From: an uncultured Oscillospiraceae bacterium | GTDB lineage: Bacteria > Bacillota > Clostridia > Oscillospirales > Oscillospiraceae | Direction: 5' to 3' | DNA length: 64,000 bases | Assembly (NCBI GenBank): GCA_910588135.1 | Contig: CAJUOT010000004.1 | Location: forward strand, 1 to 64,000 | Part shown: positions 23,970-32,257 of the stretch, in pieces | How positions within the stretch are numbered: the stretch's first letter is position 1 | How the letters are laid out: each line of letters opens with the position of its first letter | The notes under the pieces: generated by a model | What the model saw: only the letters and a program-made list of their open reading frames with translations | Databases searched by the model: none | Told to the model about the DNA's origin: nothing | Made by a program: the position numbers and the translations under genes

Positions 23970-24060
23970 GTTCATCACCTGCTGCGAGGAGGAGAAGCTG
24001 GCCCGCTTAAAAGGAGGCAAAGCGTTTCACGTGAAACAAGGAACGCTGCTTCCCGTTTAG
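23970..24060 (+). pseudogene. Second, displaced copy of the recF 3' end
   Basis: Starting at GTTCATCACCTG, 41 bases are identical to the end of recF, then the copies diverge. It encodes FITCCEEEKLARLKGGKAF then HVKQGTLLPV before TAG, whereas recF ends HIKEGRLL. It has no start of its own. Because it carries the parS site, it is probably the older end of recF, disconnected by an insertion. Confidence 0.8.
24024..24037. promoter_or_regulatory. parS site (ParB binding)
   Basis: GTTTCACGTGAAAC, an exact 14-bp palindrome matching the core of the bacterial parS consensus. It lies inside the displaced recF 3' end, about 18 kb from the main parS cluster but only 3 kb from the probable origin. Confidence 0.9.
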
Positions 24061-24097
24061 AAAAGCAGGGCAGGGCTGCGGCCCGGCCGGGGCATTA

Positions 24098-24440
24098 TAC
24101 TTTCTCTCTCCCGAGAGAAAGTAACCAAAGAGCGCGCTTAAGGGGGCCCGTCCGGCCCGCGCTCCGCGCTCAAGGCCGGGCCCCCTTAAGAATCCCCAGG
24201 GACGAAGGGCATTTCCCCGCCAAGTGGGTGGTCGATACGGCTTTTGATCCCGACGAACGGCTTTCTCTTTTATTTTCCGGCCCACAGGGGCCTACCTGGG
24301 TGCCGGGACGGGCGCCGGCGGCTCTCCTGCCAGCGCCTCCGGGGCCCTGGACACGGAACGGGGCCATTTGCCGCCGTGCCGCGGCCCGCCCCGTATGCGT
24401 CGGGCCACCCAGGCGCGTTTGGGGTACATAGGGGCGAAGC
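24098..24440 (+). repeat. Family A repeat copy A2
   Basis: Hairpin TACTTTCTCTC-TCCC-GAGAGAAAGTA, then AACCAAAGAGCGCGCTTAAG and CCCCCTTAAGAATCCCC, and further on TTCCGGCCCACAGGGGCCT, all shared with other copies. The gap 24061-24542 contains no gene I can support. Confidence 0.75.
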
Positions 24441-24542
24441 CCCTGTGCACGCTTTTGCCTACTTTTGCCGTGTGGCAAAAGTAGGCCGCCCTGGGGGCGG
24501 AACCCCATAAAAACTCCCCCGGCGGGGAGAGGAGGTGTGGAG

Positions 24543-24806
24543 ATGTACCTCCACTTAGGCCAGAACGTCATGATAAGAAACCAGGACATTATCGGCATCT
24601 TTGACCTGGACAACACCACCTGGTCCTTCCGCACCCGCCGTTTTCTGGAGCGGGCGGAGCGGGAGGGCAGGGTGTTTACGGTGGGGGACGACCTGCCCCG
24701 CTCCTTTGTTTTGACCGGCCGCGGAGGGGCGGGCCCGGATATCTATATCACAGCTCTCTCTTCCGCCGCCCTCTCCGCCCGGACGGAGCGGGGCAGCTTT
24801 GAGTAA
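24543..24806 (+). CDS. remB: RemB/YaaB-type DUF370 protein
   Basis: 87 aa. The start follows GAGAGGAGG; an upstream in-frame extension lies in repeat DNA. MYLHLGQNVMIRNQDIIGIF and TWSFRTRRFLERAEREGRV are typical of the RemA/RemB (DUF370) family. RemA is a DNA-binding activator of matrix genes in B. subtilis, and remB (yaaB) stands between recF and gyrB there, as here. Its own function is less clear. Confidence 0.92.
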   Translation: MYLHLGQNVMIRNQDIIGIFDLDNTTWSFRTRRFLERAEREGRVFTVGDDLPRSFVLTGRGGAGPDIYITALSSAALSARTERGSFE

Positions 24807-24823
24807 TGACAGGAGGATATGAC

Positions 24824-25246
24824 ATGGAACCGATCGAATACCTGTGGAAGGACCGCAAGCGCCGCCTGGGACTGCCCCTGTCCTTTACCCGCTATTCCCT
24901 CAGCGAGGACAGGCTGTTTTATGAAACCGGCTTTTTCAACCTGAAGGCGGACGAGGTGCTGCTCTACCGGGTGCAGGACCTGGAGCTGACCATGACCCTG
25001 GGCCAGCGTATGTTCGGGGTGGGCACCGTGTGCGTCCACTCCTCTGACAAGAGTATGCCCCATCTGGACCTGAAAAACGTGAAGCGTCCCCGGGAGGTGA
25101 AGGAGCTGATCCACCGGAGCGTGGAGGAGGCCAAGGAGCGCAGGCGGATGCGCACCACCGAGCTGCTGGGCAGGGAGGACGGCCCGGACTACCACGACGG
25201 GGACGAGCTGGACTTTGTCCCGGAAGAGGACTGCGACGCAGATTGA
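24824..25246 (+). CDS. PH-like (bPH2) domain protein, 140 aa
   Basis: The ATG lies seven bases after AGGAGG; an ATG at 24806 overlaps the remB stop and has no RBS. The core RYSLSEDRLFYETGFFN, DEVLLYRVQDLELTMTLGQRMFGVGT matches bacterial PH domains of the YdbS type. The usual N-terminal membrane helices are missing, so it should be cytoplasmic. The tail is acidic. Function unknown; conserved between remB and gyrB in this lineage as far as I can judge from context. Confidence 0.8.
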   Translation: MEPIEYLWKDRKRRLGLPLSFTRYSLSEDRLFYETGFFNLKADEVLLYRVQDLELTMTLGQRMFGVGTVCVHSSDKSMPHLDLKNVKRPREVKELIHRSVEEAKERRRMRTTELLGREDGPDYHDGDELDFVPEEDCDAD

Positions 25247-25318
25247 CCCGGCCCCACGGCGGCCCCGCCTTTGGGCGGGCCGGCCGACGGCACAAGCATA
25301 GATTAGCGGAGGAACATC

Positions 25319-27277
25319 ATGGCTGAAGAACGCAACGAACAGAACGAACTGAACACCACCCAGACCGACCACGAGTACGGCGCGTCGGAAATCCAGGTGC
25401 TGGAGGGGCTGGAGGCCGTCCGGAAGCGCCCGGGCATGTATATCGGCTCCACCTCCAGCTCCGGGCTGCACCATCTGGTGTATGAGATCGTGGACAACGC
25501 CATCGACGAGGCGCTGGCGGGCTACTGCGACTATATCACCGTGGAGATTCTGGAGGGTGACGTGATCCGCGTCACCGACAACGGCCGGGGTGTGCCCGTG
25601 GACATCCAGGCCCAGACCGGCCGGCCCGCCTTGGAGGTGGTGTACACCGTGCTCCACGCCGGCGGCAAGTTCGGCGGCGGTGGGTACAAGGTGTCCGGCG
25701 GCCTCCACGGCGTGGGCGGCAGCGTGGTTAACGCCCTGTCCGAGTGGATGGAGGTGCGGGTGCACAAAAACGGGCAGATCTACGAGGTCAAGTTCTCCCG
25801 GGGCAATATGACCCAGGAGATGACCGTGGTCGGAACCACGGACAAGACGGGCACCGAGGTGGTGTTCAAGCCGGACCCCGAGATGTTTGACGACACGGTG
25901 TACGACTACGAGACCCTCCACCGCCGGATGCGGGAGCAGGCGTTTTTGAACGCCGGGGTGCGCATTTTCATCGCGGACCGCCGCCCTGGGCGGGAGACAG
26001 AGGAGTCCATGCACTACGAGGGGGGCATCCGGGAGTTCGTCACCTTCATCAACAAGAACAAAACCCCGCTCCATGAGCAGGTCATCTATATGTCCGGTTC
26101 CAGGGACGACTCCATGGCCGAGATCGCCATGCAGTACAGCGAGGACAGCTATAACGAGATCATCGTCTCCTTTGCCAACAATGTCCACACCCCCGAGGGC
26201 GGTATGCACGAGGAGGGGCTGAAGCGGGCCCTCACCAATGTGCTCAACGCATACGGGAAAAAGGCCAATATTTTCAAGGGCGAGGAGAAGGTGTCCGGAG
26301 ACGACTGCCGGGAGGGCCTGACCTGCGTGATCTCCGTCAAGCTCACCGAGGCCCAGTTCGAGGGCCAGACCAAGGCCAAGCTGGGAAATTCCGAGATGCG
26401 CACTCTGGTCAACGCCGTGGTGAGCGACAAGCTGGAGCAGTTTTTGGACGAGAACCCCGCCGTGGGCAAGGCCATTCTGGAAAAGGCCCTCATGGCCAAC
26501 CGCGCCCGGGAGGCCGCCCGCAAGGCCCGGGAGAACATCCGCCGCAAGAACGCCCTGGAGGGCTCCACCCTCCCTGGCAAGCTGTCCGACTGCAACGAGC
26601 GCGACCCAGCGCTGACGGAAATCTATATCGTGGAGGGCGACTCCGCAGGGGGCTCCGCCAAGCAGGGCCGGGACTCCCGGTTTCAGGCCATCCTGCCCCT
26701 GTGGGGCAAGACGCTCAACGTGGAGAAGGCCAGGGCGGACAAGATCTACGGCAATGACAAGCTCCAGCCCGTCATCACCGCCCTGGGCGCGGGCCTGGGC
26801 GAGGACTTTGACGAGAGTAAGCTGCGCTACCACAAGGTGGTCATCATGGCCGATGCCGATGTGGACGGCTCCCACATCCGCACCCTGCTGCTCACCTTCT
26901 TCTTCCGGTTCATGCGGCCGCTGATTGAGCGGGGATACGTCTACGCCGCAGTCCCCCCCCTGTTCAAGCTGGTGCGGGGCAAGCAGGTGCGGGTTGCCTT
27001 CTCCGAGGAGGAGCGGGACGCCATCTCCGCCGAAATGCGCGGGGGCAACCCCAACGTGAAGGTGGACATCAGCCGCTTCAAGGGCCTGGGCGAGATGGAC
27101 TATGAGGAGCTGTGGGAGACCACCATGGACCCGGAGCGCCGCACCCTCAAGCGGATCACCATGGAGGACGCGGTGAAGGCGGACGCCATCTTCACCCTGC
27201 TCATGGGCGAGAAGGTGGAGCCGCGCCGGGAGTATATCGAGCAGAACGCCCTGAAAGCGGTCAATCTGGATTATTGA
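25319..27277 (+). CDS. gyrB: DNA gyrase subunit B
   Basis: 652 aa. The GHKL ATPase has EIVDNAIDEALAGYCD, TDNGRGVPVD and GGLHGVGGSVVNALS. The TOPRIM domain has VEGDSAGGSAKQGRDR-like residues and MADADVDGSHIRTLLL. The C-terminus GLGEMDYEELWETTMDP contacts GyrA. It supplies ATP hydrolysis for negative supercoiling. RBS GCGGAGGA. Confidence 0.99.
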   Translation: MAEERNEQNELNTTQTDHEYGASEIQVLEGLEAVRKRPGMYIGSTSSSGLHHLVYEIVDNAIDEALAGYCDYITVEILEGDVIRVTDNGRGVPVDIQAQTGRPALEVVYTVLHAGGKFGGGGYKVSGGLHGVGGSVVNALSEWMEVRVHKNGQIYEVKFSRGNMTQEMTVVGTTDKTGTEVVFKPDPEMFDDTVYDYETLHRRMREQAFLNAGVRIFIADRRPGRETEESMHYEGGIREFVTFINKNKTPLHEQVIYMSGSRDDSMAEIAMQYSEDSYNEIIVSFANNVHTPEGGMHEEGLKRALTNVLNAYGKKANIFKGEEKVSGDDCREGLTCVISVKLTEAQFEGQTKAKLGNSEMRTLVNAVVSDKLEQFLDENPAVGKAILEKALMANRAREAARKARENIRRKNALEGSTLPGKLSDCNERDPALTEIYIVEGDSAGGSAKQGRDSRFQAILPLWGKTLNVEKARADKIYGNDKLQPVITALGAGLGEDFDESKLRYHKVVIMADADVDGSHIRTLLLTFFFRFMRPLIERGYVYAAVPPLFKLVRGKQVRVAFSEEERDAISAEMRGGNPNVKVDISRFKGLGEMDYEELWETTMDPERRTLKRITMEDAVKADAIFTLLMGEKVEPRREYIEQNALKAVNLDY

Positions 27278-27284
27278 GAAGCGC

Positions 27285-27410
27285 GGAGCCGTTGTGAGCA
27301 GCGCGGATGGACCGAAGCGAAGGCAAGAGCCCAAGGCCCACGCAGTGGAACTGGGTCTTGCCTGAGTGGTCGGGAAGCCGCGCGTCGCGAACAGGCGCAG
27401 CGTGACAACA
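27285..27410 (+). repeat. Family C repeat between gyrB and gyrA
   Basis: Contains GGATGGACCGAAGCGAAGG and a hairpin AGGCAAGAGCCCA...TGGGTCTTGCCT (27321-27363). An inverted relative lies at about 46490-46600 (GGGCTTTTGCCC, CCGGTCCATCCGC). It separates two genes that are usually nearly adjacent. Confidence 0.55.
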
Positions 27411-27426
27411 GGAGGATTCCTAATAG

Positions 27427-29919
27427 ATGGCTAAAAACGACGAGTATATGACCCGGGATATCAGCTTTCCCAACCAGAAAATTGTTGAGATCAACCTGGA
27501 GCACGAGATGCAGAACGCGTACATCGAGTACGCCATGTCCGTCATCAAGGGCCGGGCCCTGCCCGACGTGCGGGACGGCCTGAAGCCCGTCCACCGCCGG
27601 ATTCTGTACTCTATGTACGACACGGGCCTCACCTCGGACAAGCCCTTCAAAAAGTCCGCCACCTGCGTGGGCGAGGTGCTGGGCAAGTACCACCCCCACG
27701 GCGACCAGTCTGTCTATGACGCCCTGGTCCGCTTGGCCCAGGACTTCTCCATGCGCTATATGCTGGTGGACGGCCACGGCAACTTCGGCAGCGTGGACGG
27801 CGACCCCCCGGCGGCCTACCGTTATACCGAGGCCCGTATGTCCAAAATCGCCAATGAGATGCTCCGGGACATCGAAAAGGACACCGTGAACTGGGACCCC
27901 AACTTCGACGAGTCCATCAAGGAGCCCCGTGTCCTGCCCAGCCGCTTCCCCAACCTGCTGGTGAACGGCTCGTCCGGCATCGCCGTGGGCATGACCACCA
28001 ACATCCCGCCCCACAACCTGCGGGAGGTCATCGACGCGGTGATCTGCGTGCTGGACAACGAGAACGCCACCCTGGACGACCTGATGGAGCACATCAAGGG
28101 CCCGGATTTCCCCACCCGGGGGATCATCCTGGGCCGGTCGGGCATCCGGGCGGCCTACGCCACCGGCCGGGGCCGCATCCAGGTCCGGGCCCGCACCGAG
28201 ATGGAGGAGTTCGGCCAGGGCCGCACCCGCATCATCGTCACCGAGCTGCCCTACCAGGTGAACAAGTCCCGGCTGGTGGAGAACATCGCCGACCAGGTGA
28301 AGGACAAGCGCTTGGAGGGCGTGTCCGGCCTGCGGGACGAGTCCGATGGAAAAAAGGGCATGAGGATCGTCATCGAGCTGAAGAAGGACGCCAACCCCCA
28401 GGTGACGCTCAACCGCCTGTTCAGCCAGACCCAGATGCAGGTCACCTTCGGCGTGATCCTGCTGGCCCTGGTGGACGACCAGAAGCAGCCCCGCATCCTC
28501 ACCCTGCGGCAGATTCTGGACGAGTATATCGCCTTCCAGGAGGAGGTGCTCACCCGGCGCACCCGGTTTGACCTCAGGAAGGCCCAGGAGCGGGCCCACC
28601 TGCTGGAAGGCCTGCTCATCGCCCAGGACAACATCGACGAGGTCATCCAGATCATCCGCTCCAGCTACGACAACGCCAGGGAGCGGCTCATGGAGCGCTT
28701 CGGGCTGGACGAGGTGCAGGCCCAGGCCATCTGCGATATGCGCCTCATCGCCCTCCAGGGCCTGAACCGGGAGAAGCTGGAGGCGGAGTACAAGGAGCTG
28801 GAGGAGCGCATCGCCTATTTCAACTCCCTGCTGGCCGACGAGGGCAAGCTGCGGGGCGTGCTCAAGGACGAGCTGACGGAAATTCGGGACAAGTACGGCG
28901 ACGAGCGCAAAACCGAGATCGGCTTCGCGGAAAACGACATCGACATTGAGGATCTGATCGAGGAGGAGCAGTCCGTCTTTACCATGACGGCCAACGGCTA
29001 CATCAAGCGCACCTCCGCCAGCGAGTACGCCGCCCAGGGCAAGGGCGGCATGGGCCGCAAGGGCATGACCGCCCGGGAGGAGGACTATGTGAACACGGTG
29101 TTCACCGCCTCCACCCACGACCATATCCTGTTCTTCACCGACAAGGGCCGGGTGTTCCGCAAGAAGGGTTATCAGATTCCCGAGGCGGGGCGCACCGCTA
29201 AGGGCACCAATATCGTCAACGTCCTCCAGGTGGAGCCGGGGGAGCGGGTGGCGGTGATGATCCACACCCGGGACATTTCTGAGGGGGAGAACCCCCGCTA
29301 CCTCACCATGTTCACCCGGAAGGGCACCGTGAAGCGGCTGGACGCCTCCTCGCTGAAGAACCTGCGCAACAACGGCCTGCGGGTGATCACCCTGGAGGAG
29401 GGCGACGAGCTCATCGAGGTGCGGGAGACCGACGGGGAACAGCGGCTGCTCATCGCCACCCACGACGGCATGGCCGCCTGCTTCCCGGAGGAGGAGGTGC
29501 GCACCACCGGGCGCACGTCCATGGGCGTGCGGGGCATCAAGCTGCGGGAGGGGGACTACGTGGTGGCCGCCGCCCGGGCAAAGCCGGGCAAAGCCGTGCT
29601 CACCATCACGGAGAACGGCTACGGCAAGCGCTCCCCGGTGGAGGACTACCGCATCACCGCCCGGGGGGCCTACGGCGTGAAGAACTACGGCCTCACCGAC
29701 AAGACCGGGGCCGTGGTGGGGGTCAAGGTGGTGGACGGCAGCGAAGACCTGCTGCTGGTAACCCAGTCGGGCACCATCATCCGCACCGATGTGGATGAGA
29801 TCCGCACCTGCGGCCGTGCCAGCCAGGGCGTCATTGTCATGCGCTTCAAGGAGGAGGGCGACCGGGTGATCGCCCTGTCCCTGGCGGAGAAGGAGGAGAC
29901 GCCTCCTGCGGAGGAATAA
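27427..29919 (+). CDS. gyrA: DNA gyrase subunit A
   Basis: 830 aa. The breakage-reunion domain contains RRILYSMYD, HPHGDQSVYDALVRLAQ and the catalytic Tyr133 in AAYRYTEARM. The C-terminal six-bladed domain begins around residue 510 and has GRVFRKKGYQIPE-type blades. In the quinolone-resistance region the position equivalent to E. coli Ser83 is Gln94 (codon at 27706), followed by Ser95 and Asp98. RBS GGAGGATT. Confidence 0.99.
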   Translation: MAKNDEYMTRDISFPNQKIVEINLEHEMQNAYIEYAMSVIKGRALPDVRDGLKPVHRRILYSMYDTGLTSDKPFKKSATCVGEVLGKYHPHGDQSVYDALVRLAQDFSMRYMLVDGHGNFGSVDGDPPAAYRYTEARMSKIANEMLRDIEKDTVNWDPNFDESIKEPRVLPSRFPNLLVNGSSGIAVGMTTNIPPHNLREVIDAVICVLDNENATLDDLMEHIKGPDFPTRGIILGRSGIRAAYATGRGRIQVRARTEMEEFGQGRTRIIVTELPYQVNKSRLVENIADQVKDKRLEGVSGLRDESDGKKGMRIVIELKKDANPQVTLNRLFSQTQMQVTFGVILLALVDDQKQPRILTLRQILDEYIAFQEEVLTRRTRFDLRKAQERAHLLEGLLIAQDNIDEVIQIIRSSYDNARERLMERFGLDEVQAQAICDMRLIALQGLNREKLEAEYKELEERIAYFNSLLADEGKLRGVLKDELTEIRDKYGDERKTEIGFAENDIDIEDLIEEEQSVFTMTANGYIKRTSASEYAAQGKGGMGRKGMTAREEDYVNTVFTASTHDHILFFTDKGRVFRKKGYQIPEAGRTAKGTNIVNVLQVEPGERVAVMIHTRDISEGENPRYLTMFTRKGTVKRLDASSLKNLRNNGLRVITLEEGDELIEVRETDGEQRLLIATHDGMAACFPEEEVRTTGRTSMGVRGIKLREGDYVVAAARAKPGKAVLTITENGYGKRSPVEDYRITARGAYGVKNYGLTDKTGAVVGVKVVDGSEDLLLVTQSGTIIRTDVDEIRTCGRASQGVIVMRFKEEGDRVIALSLAEKEETPPAEE

Positions 29920-30003
29920 CGGGGGCGGAATGCTCTCTCGCGTGAGAAAAGGGAACCCGTAAATGTCCTTGCAGATGGAAAGTGCGGGGAGGTCGAGCAG
30001 GGC

Positions 30004-30417
30004 TTGCAAAAATTTTATATGAGCCAGTATGGAAACAAATTATTTGGCTGTGCCGCATTATTTGGTTTGTGTCTGGTCATTGAGGGAATTTTTGACGTGG
30101 GCTATGGGGAATATGCACTTCGCGGCTCCTGGGAGCGGATATTTGGCGCGTTTACCGGGACAGCGATGGTTGTGGGCTTTGGCGGTACTTTAGTTTTGTT
30201 TCATAACAAAAAGATGCGGCCAAATGCCAGATTTCTGCTTGAACTTGCTGTTTTAATATCTTTTCTGTCCCTTGGCCCTTTGGTGATGATGCTAAAGTTC
30301 TCCTATTTTATGGCAGCGGGGGGCGCATTGGTCTGTGGGCTCATATGCTGTGCGACGGTGATCCCTTTTGGCCTGTCATTGGTGTATCTTCTGGTGAAGA
30401 GGCGGAAGCTGAAATGA
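30004..30417 (+). CDS. Membrane protein with four predicted helices, about 137 aa
   Basis: Hydrophobic segments lie at about 13-29 (LFGCAALFGLCLVIEGI), 48-65 (FGAFTGTAMVVGFGGTLV), 78-98 and 104-130, and a basic end (VKRRKLK) follows. The start is uncertain: TTG at 30004 or ATG at 30019, neither with a strong RBS. The gene is clearly less GC-rich than gyrA. No family recognised. Confidence 0.65.
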   Translation: MQKFYMSQYGNKLFGCAALFGLCLVIEGIFDVGYGEYALRGSWERIFGAFTGTAMVVGFGGTLVLFHNKKMRPNARFLLELAVLISFLSLGPLVMMLKFSYFMAAGGALVCGLICCATVIPFGLSLVYLLVKRRKLK

Positions 30418-30424
30418 CCCTGGG

Positions 30425-30690
30425 CCGAACGGCGCACCACGGAGGCGCATTTGGTGGGCCTCGCCATTTTTCAGTGCCCGCAAATCAGCGGCAGCACCAA
30501 TCGGGGGAGATCACTCCCGGCCCCGCGCGCCGGAAAGTCACAAAACAGCTGTCGTATAGGGCGTCCCCCGTAAACAGGGGTTCTTAGGGGGAGGCCGACT
30601 ATGGAAGCGGCCCGCCCCCCGGGGCCGATTCCATTCGGAGGCCGCCCCCTGAGTGTGTCTTTGCCTACTTTCTGCACAAGCAGAAAGTAG
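30425..30690 (-). repeat. Family A repeat copy A3 (inverted)
   Basis: Read on the minus strand it starts with CTACTTTCTGC-TTGT-GCAGAAAGTAG (30690-30665) and continues with CAAAGACACACTCAGGGGG, CCCCCTAAGAACCCC, ACGGGGGACGCCCTATACG and CCGGCGCGCGGGGCCGGGA. It ends before GGTGCGCCGTTCGGCCC. No gene visible in 30418-30726. Confidence 0.75.
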
Positions 30691-30726
30691 GTCTCCGAAG
30701 GAAGCTTTAGAAAGGAATCCCTGTTC

Positions 30727-31167
30727 ATGAAAACCGTGACGTTATACACCGACGGCGCCTGTTCCGGCAACCCCGGCCCCGGGGGCTGGGGGGCCATCCT
30801 GATGTACGGCCCCCACAAGAAGGAGCTCAGCGGCGGCGAGCGCAGCACCACCAACAACCGCATGGAGCTCACCGCGGTGATCCGGGGGCTGGAGGCGCTC
30901 AACGAGCCCTGCGCCGTGGAACTCTACTCCGACTCCAAATACGTCATCGACGCGCTGGAGAAGGGCTGGGCCCGGGGCTGGCGGGCCCGGGGCTGGATTA
31001 AGGCAGACAAAAAGCCCGCCCTCAACCCCGACCTGTGGGAGCGGCTGCTGGCGCTGTGCGAGCGCCACACCGTCACCCTCCACTGGGTCAAGGGCCACGC
31101 CGACAACCCGTTCAACAACCGCTGCGATGAGCTGGCGGTGGGGGAGTGGCAAAAGCTGAAAAAATGA
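30727..31167 (+). CDS. rnhA: Ribonuclease HI
   Basis: 146 aa. LYTDGACSGNPGPGGWGAIL with Asp9, NNRMELTAVIRGLEAL with the catalytic Glu, YSDSKYV and the final NNRCDELA Asp make up the RNase HI active site. It removes RNA from RNA-DNA hybrids. The last 76 bases are duplicated 210 bp downstream around a family B repeat. The present C-terminus ends GEWQKLKK. Confidence 0.97.
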   Translation: MKTVTLYTDGACSGNPGPGGWGAILMYGPHKKELSGGERSTTNNRMELTAVIRGLEALNEPCAVELYSDSKYVIDALEKGWARGWRARGWIKADKKPALNPDLWERLLALCERHTVTLHWVKGHADNPFNNRCDELAVGEWQKLKK

Positions 31168-31187
31168 GGCCCTTGACCCACAGGTCG

Positions 31188-31301
31188 GGGCCCCCGCGCG
31201 AGCCCAGCGGAGCGGGTCGCGTGGGGAGAGGAGGAGCAAGGAAGCACGTGAAGATTTCGCCGTCAGGCGGAAACGAAGCGAAGCGGACTTTGCGACGACG
31301 C
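31188..31301 (+). repeat. Family B repeat copy B2 between two rnhA ends
   Basis: GGGGCCCCCGCGCGAGCC...GGGTCGCGTGGGGA hairpin, GAGGAGGAGCAAGGAAGC, TTTCGCC-GTCA-GGCGGAAA, and GCGGACTTTGCGACGACG. The same order occurs at 44421-44309 in inverted orientation. Confidence 0.75.
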
Positions 31302-31377
31302 GGGCCATGCCGACAACCCGTTTAACAACCGCTGCGATGAGCTGGCGGTGGCCGAGTGGAAGAAATTGAAGCCGTAA
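31302..31377 (+). pseudogene. Second copy of the rnhA 3' end
   Basis: About 85-90% identical to the last 76 bases of rnhA, encoding GHADNPFNNRCDELA then VAEWKKLKP before TAA. There is no start codon of its own. Probably the original end of rnhA, cut off by the family B insertion. Confidence 0.8.
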
Positions 31378-31428
31378 CCCTTCGCGCCTGGCGGTGCGGA
31401 ACAAATAAAGAGAAAGAAGGAATGACCC

Positions 31429-31806
31429 ATGGGCAAGTTTGTGATCTCCAAGGCAAAGAACGGCGAGTACACCTTCAACCTGAAAGCGGGCAACGGCGAG
31501 GTGATCCTCTCCGCCTCCGAGACCTACGCCAGTTTGGACAGCTGCAAAAACGGCGTGGAGTCAGTGCGCAAGAATTCCACCGCCCACGTGGAGGACCAGA
31601 CCAAGGAGGGCTTTGAGGAGCTCACCCACCCCAAGTTCGAGCTGTACACCGACAAGGCGGGGGAAACCCGCTTCCGCCTCAAGGCCCGCAACGGGGAGAA
31701 CATCGGCCGCAGCGAGGGCTACAAGGCCAAGGCCAGCGCCCTGAACGGCATCGCCTCCGTGGGCAAAAACGCCCCCGAGGCCAGCGTGGTGGTGGAGGAA
31801 GCGTGA
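31429..31806 (+). CDS. YegP-like protein with two DUF1508 repeats
   Basis: 125 aa made of two tandem YegP repeats: FVISKAKNGEYTFNLKAGNGE...ASLDSCKNGVESVRKN and FELYTDKAGETRFRLKARNGE...KASALNGIASVGKN. Members are small cytosolic proteins of uncertain role. RBS AGAAAGAAGGA. Followed by a bidirectional terminator. Confidence 0.92.
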   Translation: MGKFVISKAKNGEYTFNLKAGNGEVILSASETYASLDSCKNGVESVRKNSTAHVEDQTKEGFEELTHPKFELYTDKAGETRFRLKARNGENIGRSEGYKAKASALNGIASVGKNAPEASVVVEEA

Positions 31807-31814
31807 GCAGACAA

Positions 31815-31842
31815 GAAAGCGCCGGGCTGCCCCGGCGCTTTC
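31815..31842. terminator. Bidirectional terminator
   Basis: GAAAGCGCCGGG-CTGC-CCCGGCGCTTTC between two converging genes, with T-rich tracts on both sides. Confidence 0.85.
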
Positions 31843-31844
31843 TC

Positions 31845-32003
31845 TTATTCCGCTTCCTCCCGCTCCAGCCGTTCCAGGTGGTCCCGCAGGGCGAGGTTGA
31901 TATAGCTGGAAACTGAGCGGTCATCGTACTCAGCCAGTCCCTTGATTTTCTGGTAGACTGGGTCGTCCAGCGTGATACTGATCCGAACTTTCAAAGGCTT
32001 CAT
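31845..32003 (-). CDS. Ribbon-helix-helix DNA-binding protein, 52 aa
   Basis: KPLKVRISITLDDPVYQKIK followed by GLAEYDDRSVSSYINLALRDHL is a classic ribbon-helix-helix (CopG/Arc-like) pattern: one N-terminal strand and two helices. The ATG follows AGGTGA. The gene diverges from a 55-aa gene, and a palindrome overlaps that gene's -10 box, so autoregulation of the pair is likely. The layout recalls small toxin-antitoxin or phage regulator units, but no toxin motif is visible. Confidence 0.8.
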   Translation of the reverse strand: MKPLKVRISITLDDPVYQKIKGLAEYDDRSVSSYINLALRDHLERLEREEAE

Positions 32004-32044
32004 AACATCACCTGCCTCATCATAGCATTTTCATCAACCTAATA

Positions 32045-32077
32045 TTGACAACTCATATCAGATCATATACAATATGA
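32045..32077 (+). promoter_or_regulatory. Promoter with overlapping operator palindrome
   Basis: TTGACA (32045-32050), 17 bases, TACAAT (32068-32073). The inverted repeat TCATAT-ACA-ATATGA (32063-32077) covers the -10 box. An extended -10 (TGCTATGAT) for the divergent RHH gene lies on the other strand at about 32016-32024. Confidence 0.75.
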
Positions 32078-32089
32078 CAGGGTGATACC

Positions 32090-32257
32090 ATGAACGAGCA
32101 TGAATTTGACAAGGCGCTCTCGGACTTTCTGGACGACGAACAGTATGAACGGGCCAGCGAGACGGTCTATCAGCTGATCCGCGCCGCCTTTGCCGCCGGC
32201 TGGCGGGCGGCGCTGGGTTCGGATATCGGGAACGTTATAAAGGCGGAGAAGGGGTAG
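32090..32257 (+). CDS. Small helical protein, 55 aa, partner of the RHH gene
   Basis: The frame starts about ten bases after the predicted transcription start, after AGGGTGAT. The sequence is acidic at the N-terminus (MNEHEFDKALSDFLDDEQYE) and helical afterwards (SETVYQLIRAAFAAGWRAAL). No family recognised. The perfect promoter directly in front supports expression. Confidence 0.65.
   Translation: MNEHEFDKALSDFLDDEQYERASETVYQLIRAAFAAGWRAALGSDIGNVIKAEKG

Noticed and set aside
23878..24060. 60-codon frame containing the displaced recF end as an independent gene
   Set aside because: Its first part is hairpin DNA and it lacks an RBS; the homology is only to the recF tail.
24743..27334. 863-codon open frame antisense to the PH-domain gene and gyrB
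   Set aside because: Shadow of a very GC-rich gene; repetitive His/Gly/Leu/Val composition, no RBS, and gyrB is certain.
27271..30009. 912-codon open frame antisense to gyrA
   Set aside because: Same composition artefact opposite a certain gene.
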